A DNA stretch of 9,279 bases from CAYMKL01 sp964390805 (GTDB taxonomy: Bacteria > Chloroflexota > Anaerolineae > VGOG01): contig CAYMKL010000196.1 of the NCBI GenBank assembly GCA_964390805.1, positions 1 through 9,279 on the forward strand. Direction: 5' to 3'. How positions within the stretch are numbered: position 1 is the first letter of the stretch; the number at the start of each line of letters is the position of its first letter. Below the pieces are notes generated by a model, which was not told the DNA's origin, ran no database searches, and saw nothing but the letters and a program-made list of their open reading frames with translations. Positions 1 through 5,819 of the stretch are shown here, in pieces. A program made the position numbers and the translations under genes.

Positions 1-329
1 TCATCGTCCAGGCCCACAGCGGGCGGGGCTTTTGGTACGACCGGGCGACGTTCCTGGCCAGGCTCCACCCCAACGTCTACATGGAAGTGGCTGGCCTGCC
101 GCCCCACAAGCTGCTGGACTACTTTCCCGAGCTGGAGCGACTGGCTGACAAGGTCATCTTCGGCACCGATTGGCCGGGCGCGCCCAGCATCAAGGGCAAC
201 ATTGCGGCCATCCGCGCCTTGCCCCTCAGCGAGGAGGCCACGGCCAAGATTCTGGGGGGAAACGCGGCTCGGATCCTGGGGATTGGGAGGGAGGGAGCGA
301 GCGAGCGAGGCAACGAGGCGTTGAGGTAA
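1..329 (+). CDS. Amidohydro_2 family metal-dependent hydrolase, C-terminal part (5' end outside window)
   Basis: Only the last 108 codons are present; the reading frame is open from base 3 and ends at TAA 327-329. The visible part carries the C-terminal signature of the PF04909 TIM-barrel hydrolases: a metal-site-type His in AHSGRG (codon 15-17), then KVIFGTDWPG with the conserved Asp (codon 168-170), then the helix ILGGNAARILG that usually closes the family. The tail after it (GREGASERGNEALR) is low-complexity, encoded by repeated GAGCGAGC, and is probably a non-essential extension. Members hydrolyse or decarboxylate small carboxylates and esters in the cytoplasm; the substrate cannot be read from this fragment. 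The next gene starts 24 bp downstream on the same strand, so co-transcription with the second amidohydrolase is likely. Family assignment is firm, function open. Confidence 0.85.
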   Translation, partial: IVQAHSGRGFWYDRATFLARLHPNVYMEVAGLPPHKLLDYFPELERLADKVIFGTDWPGAPSIKGNIAAIRALPLSEEATAKILGGNAARILGIGREGASERGNEALR

Positions 330-353
330 CGACGGAGTTAAGGAGGAGATAAC

Positions 354-1961
354 GTGCAAGCAGACTTGGTTCTCTACAACGGAAGAATCTACACTATGGA
401 TTGGGTCAGACCTTACGCCCAGGCAGTGGCTATGGTGGGGAATAGGATCGCCGCTGTGGGCGATGATGCCCAGATCTTATGCCTCCTGGCCCCCGGCGAG
501 GAGGCCGTAGACCTTGGGGGGCGAACGGTCGTGCCAGGGCTCACCGACTGCCACATTCACTTCGTTGAATACGCTCTGCGCCTGACGCGCGTTGACCTGT
601 CGGGCATCGTCTCCAGGGCCGAGGCCATACAGTTGGTGGCGGAGCGAGCGCAGGCCGCCAGTCCAGGGGAGTGGTTGCTGGGCGGGGGATGGGATCGCAA
701 TCTCTGGGAGGATACTCGCTTTCCCACCAAAGAGCACCTGGATTCTGTGGCCCCTCGTAACCCGGTGGCTCTCAATAGCAAAGACGGTCACTCTCTCTGG
801 GCAAACTCGCTGGCCCTGACCAGGGTGGGCATCACGGCCGAGACTCGCAGCCCACCAGGCGGTGAGATTGAGCGCCAGCCTGGGACGGGCGAACCCACCG
901 GCATCCTCAAAGAAAGAGCCGGGCTCCTGGTCACAAACGTCATCGAGAAGCCGAGCCTGGAGGCAATCCAGGCAGCGCTCAAAGTTGCCACGGCCAATGC
1001 TCATCGGGCTGGGATAACGGGCGTCCACGATTGTGAGGACGAGTTGGCTTTCGCCGCCTTCCAGGAGTCGTTGAAAAAGGGCGAGCTGGGCCTGCGAGTG
1101 CTCATGCACATCCCAGCCGAGAATCTGGACCACGCCATCGGGTTGGGCCTCAGGACGGGATTCGGCAGCGAGAAGCTGAGGGTGGGCGGTCTCGAGATCT
1201 TCGCCGACGGGGCTCTGGGCTCTCGCACGGCGGCCATGCTGGTTCCCTACGATGATGAGCCGCTCAATCTGGGTATGGCGGTGACATCCAAAGAGGAGAT
1301 GCGGGAGTTGGTGAGTAAGGCCAGCCGAGCAGGCATCAGCGCCGCCATTCACGCCATCGGCGATCGGGCCAATCGCGACGCCCTGGATGTCCTGGAGGAA
1401 AGTCGCCAGTCCGGCGAGGGGATGGACCTGCGGCATCGCATTGAGCACGTTCAACTGCTGCATCCAACTGACATCCCCCGCCTGGCGAAGTTGGGCGTTA
1501 TCGCCTCAATGCAGCCCATCCACGCCACTTCGGACATGGACATGGTGGAGCGTCATTGGGGGGAGGAACGGGGGCGGGGGGCTTACGCCTGGCGGAGCCT
1601 CTTGGATGCGGGCAGCGTCCTGGCCTTTGGCTCCGATTGCCCTGTTGAGCCTCTCGATCCGCTGGCGGGCATCCATGCGGCGGCAACCCGACGACGCGCC
1701 GATGGCTCTCCTGGGCCAGAAGGCTGGCATCCCTGGGAGCGCATCACCGTGGAAGACGCCGTGCGGGCCTACACCCTGAGTGCGGCCTATGCCTCGGGCG
1801 AGGAACAGGAGAAGGGTTCCATCACCCCAGGCAAGCTGGCCGACCTGGTGGTGCTATCCCAGGACATCTTCGTCATCCCTGCCATGTCCATCGTAGAAGC
1901 AGAGGTAGAGGCCACCATACTCGATGGGCAATTCGTGTATCGCCGTGTCGATTTCTCGTAG
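354..1961 (+). CDS. YtcJ-like amidohydrolase (Amidohydro_3)
   Basis: A complete 535-aa enzyme of the urease-like amidohydrolase superfamily, close to the usual length of YtcJ-like proteins. The N-terminal beta-sandwich (about 1-60) leads into the metal-binding HxH (H67, H69 in DCHIHF). Further conserved blocks are NSKDGHS (H146), FADGALGSRTA (D285), AIHAIGDRAN (H333), RIEHVQ (H365) and FGSDCPVEP (D428), followed by the closing sandwich with GSITPGKLADLVVL. All expected metal or catalytic positions appear present, so it should be active, hydrolysing an amide, carbamate or cyclic C-N bond in the cytoplasm; the substrate is unknown. GTG at 354 is chosen as start because AGGAGGAG (341-348) lies 5 nt upstream and the protein begins with the typical ADLVLYNGRIYTMD. 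It lies 24 bp behind another amidohydrolase, suggesting a shared catabolic role. Confidence 0.93.
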   Translation: MQADLVLYNGRIYTMDWVRPYAQAVAMVGNRIAAVGDDAQILCLLAPGEEAVDLGGRTVVPGLTDCHIHFVEYALRLTRVDLSGIVSRAEAIQLVAERAQAASPGEWLLGGGWDRNLWEDTRFPTKEHLDSVAPRNPVALNSKDGHSLWANSLALTRVGITAETRSPPGGEIERQPGTGEPTGILKERAGLLVTNVIEKPSLEAIQAALKVATANAHRAGITGVHDCEDELAFAAFQESLKKGELGLRVLMHIPAENLDHAIGLGLRTGFGSEKLRVGGLEIFADGALGSRTAAMLVPYDDEPLNLGMAVTSKEEMRELVSKASRAGISAAIHAIGDRANRDALDVLEESRQSGEGMDLRHRIEHVQLLHPTDIPRLAKLGVIASMQPIHATSDMDMVERHWGEERGRGAYAWRSLLDAGSVLAFGSDCPVEPLDPLAGIHAAATRRRADGSPGPEGWHPWERITVEDAVRAYTLSAAYASGEEQEKGSITPGKLADLVVLSQDIFVIPAMSIVEAEVEATILDGQFVYRRVDFS

Positions 1962-2000
1962 GCCCTTGAACGAGCGAGCGCCGATTGAGTGACCGTAGGT

Positions 2001-2053
2001 GTATCGAAATCAAGCGAGCGGGTCTGGTTGAGTATGCCGCTTGGCTTCGATAC
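2001..2053. repeat. Imperfect inverted repeat, large stem-loop
   Basis: Arms 2001-2016 and 2038-2053 can pair at 15 of 16 positions (one G-U, one mismatch) around a 21-nt loop. There is no T-run, so it is not a standard intrinsic terminator, although it lies 40 bp behind the amidohydrolase stop codon. The right arm and following bases (CTTCGATACGGCTC, then a GC-rich stretch) resemble the dispersed intergenic repeats common in high-GC bacteria. The rest of 1962-2131 holds no gene that I can see. Confidence 0.5.
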
Positions 2054-2131
2054 GGCTCTCCGCTGCGCTGCGAGCCTACTCAGCCGGCGCTTTCGCCAAA
2101 ATCCAATGAGCCTGGTGGCGCGTTGCGCGGC

Positions 2132-2160
2132 TTGACAACTTCGCCACATTGCCCTATACT
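2132..2160 (+). promoter_or_regulatory. Sigma-70-type promoter of the tRNA-Ala pair
   Basis: TTGACA (2132-2137) and TATACT (2155-2160) are separated by exactly 17 bp. The predicted transcription start is near 2167, only about 6 nt before the first mature tRNA base at 2173, as is common for stable RNA operons. No other gene lies between, so this promoter should drive both tRNAs. Confidence 0.85.
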
Positions 2161-2172
2161 ATAGCGGCAGTT

Positions 2173-2245
2173 GGGGCTGTAGCTCAGATGGGAGAGCGCA
2201 TCAATCGCACTGATGAGGTCAGGGGTTCGAGTCCCCTCAGCTCCA
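2173..2245 (+). tRNA. tRNA-Ala (anticodon CGC)
   Basis: A full cloverleaf folds by eye: acceptor GGGGCTG/CAGCTCC, D stem GCTC/GAGC, anticodon stem CATCA/TGATG with loop ATCGCAC (anticodon CGC at 2206-2208), 5-nt variable loop AGGTC, and T stem AGGGG/CCCCT with loop TTCGAGT. The discriminator is A2245. The third acceptor pair is G3:U70, the main alanyl-tRNA synthetase identity element, which confirms alanine. The CCA end is not encoded (TGG follows) and must be added post-transcriptionally. The tRNA reads GCG codons. Confidence 0.96.
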
Positions 2246-2261
2246 TGGGAGGTTGTAGGTG

Positions 2262-2306
2262 GTAGGTTGTGGCAGGTAGTTCTGAACACGTTTTGCCACA
2301 ACCTAC
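2262..2306. repeat. Perfect 13-bp inverted repeat between the two tRNA genes
   Basis: GTAGGTTGTGGCA (2262-2274) and its exact complement (2294-2306) enclose 19 nt. Related GTAGGTTGT-like words occur on both sides (from 2250 and to 2327), so the spacer looks built from a short degenerate repeat. The hairpin would lie in the precursor between the tRNAs. No T-run follows, so termination there is unlikely; it could mark a processing site or be a small dispersed repeat. Confidence 0.7.
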
Positions 2307-2331
2307 AACCTATCTGCTCCAACCTAGAAAC

Positions 2332-2407
2332 GGGGCCGTGGCGAAGCTGGGATCGCGTCTCAATGGCATTGAGAAGGCCGAGGGTTCGAGTCCCTCCGGC
2401 TCCACCA
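2332..2407 (+). tRNA. tRNA-Ala (anticodon GGC), CCA encoded
   Basis: The cloverleaf consists of acceptor GGGGCCG/CGGCTCC, D stem GCGA/TCGC, anticodon stem TCTCA/TGAGA with loop ATGGCAT (anticodon GGC at 2365-2367), variable loop AGGCC, T stem GAGGG/CCCTC with loop TTCGAGT, discriminator A2404 and encoded CCA 2405-2407. It again has the G3:U70 alanine identity pair. It reads GCC/GCU codons. It lies 86 bp behind the CGC isoacceptor with no visible promoter of its own, so it is probably co-transcribed. Unlike its neighbour it carries CCA, so the pair are not simple copies. Confidence 0.96.
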
Positions 2408-2436
2408 ATTGGCAGATGGTGAATAGTTTGTGGCTG

Positions 2437-2473
2437 ATGGCTTATGGCGAAGGGTGGGGATGCTATAAGCCAT
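2437..2473. repeat. 12-bp hairpin downstream of the tRNA pair
   Basis: ATGGCTTATGGC (2437-2448) pairs with GCTATAAGCCAT (2462-2473), giving 11 Watson-Crick pairs and one G-U around a 13-nt loop. It is in the right place to end the tRNA transcript but lacks a T-run, so a factor-dependent or processing role is as likely as termination. The surrounding DNA (2408-2504) is made of short near-repeats and has no gene. Confidence 0.4.
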
Positions 2474-2504
2474 TATGCTATAGTACGGCGGTGGGGCTCT
2501 GGCT

Positions 2505-2672
2505 ATAAAAGAGAAGATTCGAGCACGCCTCAAAGATATCGAAATCGAGAAAGAGATCCGAGTTCTCTATGCGTGTGAGTCGGGAAGCAGGGCGTGGGGC
2601 TTTCCATCAGTTGACAGCGATTACGACGTGAGATTCATCTTTCTCCATAGTGAACCATGTCACTTGAGATAA
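2505..2672 (+). pseudogene. Truncated RlaP/YcgL-type nucleotidyltransferase (N-terminal remnant)
   Basis: Translating from 2505 gives an N-terminal helix (KEKIRARLKDIEIEKEIRVL) followed by YACESGSRAWGFPS and DSDYDVRFIF. This is the GS-x-x-x-G plus SDYDVR active-site signature of the PF10127/COG3541 nucleotidyltransferases, whose members usually run to roughly 250 residues. Here homology stops after about 48 residues at FLH (2648) and the frame ends at TAA 2670-2672. There is no normal start codon: the frame behind the upstream stop TAG 2481 offers only CTG 2499, and ATA stands at 2505 where an ATG would be expected. Both ends are therefore damaged. The frame overlaps the ATG of the GNAT gene by 16 nt, so the downstream gene sits exactly at the breakpoint. 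The family is clear; loss of function is inferred. Confidence 0.82.
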
Positions 2673-3649
2673 CTCCGTTACAGGACAAGCACCTCGAAGA
2701 CGCCGCCGCACTAGTGACCGCCAGCTATCGGGCGTTGCGTGAACGTGTGCCATCGTTGCCCTCCCGTTATGAGGACGTCAACTCTATCCTGCTGCCGTTG
2801 CGTGACCTGGCTGGGCAAGCCCCAGGTGTGGCGGCCATGCGTGAGGGCCAACTGGCTGGTTTCCTCCTGGGGATGGTGCTCCCCGAGTTCAGGGGAAAGC
2901 GGGGTGCCTACAGCCCGGAGTGGGCCAATGCTGCACGTGCGGAGGACAGTCGAGAAATCTATCGGGAAATGTATGCGCATCTTTCGGCCCGCTGGGTTGC
3001 CGACAAGTGTTTTACTCACGTGATCACACTCCTGGCCCACGACCGCGAGACAATAGATGCTTGGCATTGGCTGGGCTTTGGATTGACCGCCATAGACGCC
3101 ATACGCGATCTCACACCTGTTCAGGGGACCAGCGCCGACATTCAGGTTCATCGTGCTGGGTTGGAGGACATCGAACAGGCAATGGTGCTGAGCCAGGCGC
3201 TGCAGCGGCACCTGGCCACAGCGCCGATCTTCCTCGTCCCTGAAGAGACGCTAGAAAAAGAATTCCACGAGCAGTGGCTGGCGAATTCGGACAACGTGTT
3301 GTGGTTGGCATACCGTGGTGGAGAGGTCGTGGCCTGCATGGGCCTCGAGCCATCCAATCCGACGGCCTGCTACATCATACGCGACGAAAGGACCACCAGC
3401 ATAACCAGCGCATTCACCACGGAGAGCGAGCGAGGCAAAGGCATAGGAACGGCGCTACTGAACCACTCACTGGACTGGGCCCGTACGGTCGGCTACCAGA
3501 GGTGCGCGGTGGATTTCGAGCCTCAGAACATCTCTGCGGCCCGTTTCTGGCTGAGACACTTCCAGCCTGTGTGCTACTCGCTGATCCGCCACGTTGACGA
3601 GAGAATTGCCTGTGCACACGAGAAGCGGGACGACGAAGACCTGGGGTGA
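2657..3649 (+). CDS. Two-domain GNAT family N-acetyltransferase
   Basis: A 330-aa protein built as two GNAT folds. The first (about 1-152) is degenerate: it keeps the EGQLAGFLLGMV strand pair and the C-terminal DAWHWLGFGL block, but no clear acetyl-CoA P-loop. The second (about 160-312) is canonical, with GGEVVACMGLE, a long strand, then ERGKGIGTALL (R259-G264, the R/Q-x-x-G-x-G acetyl-CoA loop) and NISAARFWLRHF near the end. It should transfer an acyl group from acyl-CoA to a small amine in the cytoplasm; the substrate is unknown. ATG 2657 gives a complete N-terminus but has no recognisable ribosome binding site. It lies at the edge of a nucleotidyltransferase remnant whose frame overlaps it, so its original upstream region was probably lost. 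Whether it is well expressed is uncertain. Confidence 0.85.
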   Translation: MSLEITPLQDKHLEDAAALVTASYRALRERVPSLPSRYEDVNSILLPLRDLAGQAPGVAAMREGQLAGFLLGMVLPEFRGKRGAYSPEWANAARAEDSREIYREMYAHLSARWVADKCFTHVITLLAHDRETIDAWHWLGFGLTAIDAIRDLTPVQGTSADIQVHRAGLEDIEQAMVLSQALQRHLATAPIFLVPEETLEKEFHEQWLANSDNVLWLAYRGGEVVACMGLEPSNPTACYIIRDERTTSITSAFTTESERGKGIGTALLNHSLDWARTVGYQRCAVDFEPQNISAARFWLRHFQPVCYSLIRHVDERIACAHEKRDDEDLG

Positions 3650-3728
3650 GGGTGGTATGTTGTGCCTGGCAGCTCTAACGCTATGGCGCAATGTCAGTTG
3701 TTGATTATTCAGGAAAGGGAGGCAAGAA

Positions 3729-4583
3729 ATGGAAACCCGTCGTTTTGGTCGCACTGGACATAAGAGTACAGTGGCCATATTCGGTGCCGCGGCCTTATGG
3801 CAAGTAGATCAGGCCGAAGCCGATGCTGTCATGGAGCAAGTCATTGCAGCCGAGGTCAACCACATAGACGTGGCGCCTTCTTACGGTATCGCCGAAGAGC
3901 GCCTGGGCCCCTGGCTGTCCCGGGAGCGCGATCGCTTCTTCGTGGGCTGCAAGACAATGGAACGCAGCAAAGCTGGTGCTGGCCTCGAATTGCGCCAATC
4001 GCTTGAGTGTTTGCAGACTGATCACTTCGACCTGTACCAGCTTCACGCCATCACCAGTATCGAGGAATTGGATGAGGCCACTCGTCCTGGCAGTGCGCTT
4101 GAGGCGGTCATAGAAGCAAGAGAGGCGGGGCTAACTCGTTACATAGGCATTACCGGCCACGGGGTTGACTCTCCAGCGGTCTTCATCGAAGCCCTACGCC
4201 GCTTCGACTTTGACTCGGTTCTTTTTCCGCTCAACTTCGTCCAGTATGCTGATCCCACCTTTCGGCAAAACTCTGAAGAGCTTCTTCGGCAGTGCCGCGC
4301 CAAAGATGTGGGCACGATGATCATCAAATCCATCACCAGGGGACCCTGGGGTGAGCAAATCAAGACGCACAACACCTGGTACCAACCCTTCACAGATCCA
4401 GAATACATCCAGCAGGCCGTGAACTTCGTTCTGTCGCAAGACATCACCGCATTGTGCACTGTTGGGGACACGCGCTTGTTGCCGCTTGTTCTTCGAGCTT
4501 GTGATGCCTACGTTGCTTTGAGCGAAAGTGAGCAAGAGGCGCTGATCGCTACTGCTGGGGCGTATGAGCCTCTATTTGCCTGA
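3729..4583 (+). CDS. Aldo/keto reductase
   Basis: A 284-aa member of the aldo/keto reductase superfamily (TIM barrel, NADPH-dependent reduction of aldehydes and ketones), slightly shorter than the usual 300-330 aa. It opens with the typical METRRFGRTGHKST. The catalytic tetrad is intact: D47 and Y52 in HIDVAPSYG, K75 in GCKT, and H106 in DLYQLHA. The block EAREAGLTRYIGITGHG is the usual middle strand. The C-terminal cofactor region is compact (FVLSQDITALCTVGD), resembling a short subgroup with a TVGD-type nucleotide loop rather than the classical one. ATG 3729 has a good ribosome binding site (GGGAGG, 3717-3722, 6-nt spacing). It lies 79 bp behind the GNAT gene on the same strand. Physiological substrate unknown. 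Confidence 0.92.
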   Translation: METRRFGRTGHKSTVAIFGAAALWQVDQAEADAVMEQVIAAEVNHIDVAPSYGIAEERLGPWLSRERDRFFVGCKTMERSKAGAGLELRQSLECLQTDHFDLYQLHAITSIEELDEATRPGSALEAVIEAREAGLTRYIGITGHGVDSPAVFIEALRRFDFDSVLFPLNFVQYADPTFRQNSEELLRQCRAKDVGTMIIKSITRGPWGEQIKTHNTWYQPFTDPEYIQQAVNFVLSQDITALCTVGDTRLLPLVLRACDAYVALSESEQEALIATAGAYEPLFA

Positions 4584-4601
4584 AGGGGGAACACGGATTG
4601 G

Positions 4602-4652
4602 CAGGATTCACGGATCAGGCGTGTGGCCAAGGGGACCAATCCGCAAATCCTG
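4602..4652. repeat. Imperfect hairpin of the GGATT/AATCC repeat type
   Basis: Arms 4602-4615 (CAGGATTCACGGAT) and 4639-4652 (ATCCGCAAATCCTG) pair at 12 of 14 positions. Further GGATT and AATCC words flank it. This type of element is often scattered between genes. It starts 18 bp after the aldo/keto reductase stop codon but lacks a T-run, so a termination role is doubtful. Confidence 0.45.
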
Positions 4653-4672
4653 CGCATCCTGTTCTCACGCGC

Positions 4673-4768
4673 GAGCTCAGGAGCGGCCTGGCCACCCTGA
4701 CCAGCGTGGACGACGATGCCGACGGCCTGACCAACACCCAGGAGCTGGGGTGGTGCACCGGATCCTGA
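4673..4768 (+). pseudogene. Scrap of a calcium-binding-repeat (thrombospondin type 3-like) protein
   Basis: In one frame this stretch reads ELRSGLATLTSVDDDADGLT followed by NTQELGW, ending at TGA 4766-4768. DDDADGLTNTQE matches the DxDxDGLxDxxE calcium-loop pattern of TSP3/EF-hand-like repeats found in large secreted proteins. The frame is open upstream but has no convincing start, and only about 30 codons look meaningful, so it is best read as a decayed 3' end. The identification rests on one short motif and could be chance. It ends just before the promoter of the toxin module. Confidence 0.35.
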
Positions 4769-4788
4769 AGCCCGACGCTCAAATCCTC

Positions 4789-4817
4789 TTGACAGGTGAG
4801 CGAAAAGATGATAGAAT
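4789..4817 (+). promoter_or_regulatory. Sigma-70-type promoter of the TumE-like module
   Basis: TTGACA (4789-4794) and TAGAAT (4812-4817) have an optimal 17-bp spacer. The start of transcription should fall near 4824, only 2 nt before the GTG of a 37-codon ORF and about 100 nt before the antitoxin-like gene. No other candidate promoter is evident for the downstream genes. Confidence 0.8.
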
Positions 4818-4825
4818 GGTAAAAG

Positions 4826-4939
4826 GTGGAGCCAAAGTACCACATACTCCCTGACATCTACGACGAGGTGTTTGCCCATACTGAAAGGATGGCCACTCTT
4901 TTGGCATTGGCTGATGGAGGTGAACCGTGGCGAGCATAG
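4826..4939 (+). CDS. Possible leaderless 37-aa ORF at the head of the toxin module
   Basis: GTG 4826 opens a 37-codon frame (starts EPKYHILPDIYDEVFAHTER, ends GGEPWRA) that closes at TAG 4937-4939, overlapping the next gene by 13 nt. The predicted transcription start is about 2 nt upstream, so it could be read only as a leaderless message; there is no ribosome binding site. The composition is protein-like (acidic and aromatic residues, a plausible helix), and its end covers the ribosome binding site of the next gene, an arrangement suited to translational coupling. I recognise no family. It could equally be the short 5' leader of the antitoxin-like gene, or a remnant of a longer coding sequence. 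Confidence 0.4.
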   Translation: MEPKYHILPDIYDEVFAHTERMATLLALADGGEPWRA

Positions 4940-5256
4940 CGATCCGAGAAATCTATCTGGAAACGTTGCATTCTCTGGGAGATGTAGGCGAGGAGGTAGA
5001 AGCTGCCATCCGCCGACACACCGTGGAGCGGATCAGTGATAAGATCGCTTCACTGCGGGCTGAAGACCGGCGGTGGGAAGAGAAATACGGTCGTAGCTAC
5101 GAAGCCTTTAGGGAGAAGACAAGTAGTGATCCCGACTTCGTGGAACGCCTACATCGTGAGCAACCAACCTGGGAGCTTGACGTAGCCCACTGGGAGTTTT
5201 GTCACAAGGGAGTACAGGATTGGACACAGGAGTTACAGCGCGTTTTGATGAGCTGA
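4927..5256 (+). CDS. Antitoxin-like partner of the TumE-like toxin
   Basis: A 109-aa, highly charged, mostly helical protein without signal peptide or membrane segment. The middle is a probable coiled coil (about 20-60: EEVEAAIRRHTVERISDKIA, then LRAEDRRWEEKYGRSYEAFRE). The C-terminal half contains WELDVAHWEFCHKGV, a pattern I associate from general knowledge with small genes found beside DUF6516 proteins. GTG 4927 is the only workable start: an in-frame TGA lies at 4921-4923, and GGAGGTGA (4916-4923) serves as a close ribosome binding site. The end overlaps the toxin-like gene by 37 nt, so production of the two is probably linked. It has no obvious helix-turn-helix, so if it is an antitoxin, autoregulation would need another route. 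The role is inferred from context. Confidence 0.68.
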   Translation: MASIAIREIYLETLHSLGDVGEEVEAAIRRHTVERISDKIASLRAEDRRWEEKYGRSYEAFREKTSSDPDFVERLHREQPTWELDVAHWEFCHKGVQDWTQELQRVLMS

Positions 5257-5621
5257 TTTCACTGGCGAGAGTGCATCTCACCGATGTAAGAGTGGCGCGA
5301 CGAGATGTGACGTCCCGGCGAACGATTTTGGAGCTTCGCGGAACCTGGGATAGGCATACCATCCGCTTGGTAGAGATCGTCACGCCGGATGGTCGTGAGT
5401 ATCGGTACTATGTCTTCGATGGGACATACATCGTTGCTGGTTTCAACAACCATGCCGACTTGTCGGCCATTCGGCTCCGCTATGGGGCCGATTGGAGACA
5501 GCATCGCTACGAGCCCATTCCTCATCTACATCGGGAGAACAAGACGAAAGTGGAGCTTACGGAGGAGATGACATGTCAGCAGTTCTTGACCTGGATAGAG
5601 CTGAATCTGCGTCCTACGTAG
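5220..5621 (+). CDS. TumE-like (DUF6516 family) putative toxin
   Basis: A 133-aa cytoplasmic protein. An N-terminal helix (FDELISLARVHL) is followed by alternating strands (TILELRG, TIRLVEIVTP, YRYYVFDG, YIVAGFNNHAD) and a C-terminal PHLHRENKT...LTEEMTCQQFLTWI. The order DG-x-YRY, F-x-N, PHLH-x-x-x-KT, helix resembles the DUF6516/TumE toxin family of type II toxin-antitoxin systems; the conserved PHLH...K positions are the best candidates for an active site. TTG 5220 is preferred as start because AAGGGAG (5206-5212) lies 7 nt upstream; the earlier in-frame TTG at 5199 has no such site. It overlaps the upstream gene by 37 nt. The family call is from memory of its motif pattern; toxicity is untested. 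Confidence 0.68.
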   Translation: MDTGVTARFDELISLARVHLTDVRVARRDVTSRRTILELRGTWDRHTIRLVEIVTPDGREYRYYVFDGTYIVAGFNNHADLSAIRLRYGADWRQHRYEPIPHLHRENKTKVELTEEMTCQQFLTWIELNLRPT

Positions 5622-5667
5622 ATGCCTGGTGATTTCGGCAAGCTCAATCCAAGGATTTGGCTGAGAT

Positions 5668-5771
5668 AGGGCGCAAGCGCTCGCCTCTGGTGATGCCAGA
5701 CCAACACAGCCAACACAACCCCCAACGCCAGCCACAGCCGCGCCCTTGCGTGCCCTGAGGCTGGCGTTTTT
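5668..5771 (+). ncRNA. Structured element, copy A (intact)
   Basis: The transcript can form AGGGCGC (5668-5674) with GTGCCCT (5750-5756), a small hairpin TCTGG/CCAGA (5686-5690/5696-5700), and AACGCCAGCC (5724-5733) with GGCTGGCGTT (5759-5768). The last arm runs into five Ts. The first and last stems interleave, so they either form a pseudoknot or are alternative folds. It starts 47 bp after the toxin stop codon and may at least terminate that operon. A diverged copy lies at 5952-6972. No Rfam class is recognised, and no promoter is seen just before this copy. Confidence 0.5.
5724..5771 (+). terminator. Terminator-like inverted repeat with T-run (copy A)
   Basis: AACGCCAGCC and GGCTGGCGTT form a perfect 10-bp GC-rich stem around 25 nt, and T5767-5771 follows. 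The loop is longer than in typical intrinsic terminators. The A-rich start of the left arm means that it could also work in the opposite direction, though more weakly. It is the only terminator candidate behind the TumE-like module. Confidence 0.5.
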
Positions 5772-5819
5772 GTGTGCAGAGCAACCGCGCCTCCCCTGTA
5801 TTATGTGAATCAGTCTTTT

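Noticed and set aside
477..1463. 328-codon open frame on the minus strand inside the YtcJ-like gene
   Set aside because: It is antisense to a gene with intact catalytic motifs, shows no recognisable domain, and is explained by GC-rich codon use.
2479..2484. TATAGT as a -10 box for the GNAT gene
   Set aside because: No acceptable -35 box lies 16-18 bp upstream.
3650..3728. Possible integron attC-like or terminator structure between GNAT and aldo/keto reductase genes
   Set aside because: TCTAAC and nearby short words do not form a paired attC fold, and no hairpin with a T-run is visible; nothing supportable besides the ribosome binding site.
5199..5219. Earlier TTG start (5199) for the TumE-like gene
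   Set aside because: There is no ribosome binding site before it, whereas AAGGGAG lies at the right distance from TTG 5220.
5668..5771. Known riboswitch or ribozyme (c-di-GMP-I, twister, cobalamin, TPP)
   Set aside because: The conserved core sequences of these classes, as far as I can recall them, are absent from both copies, so no known class name is given.
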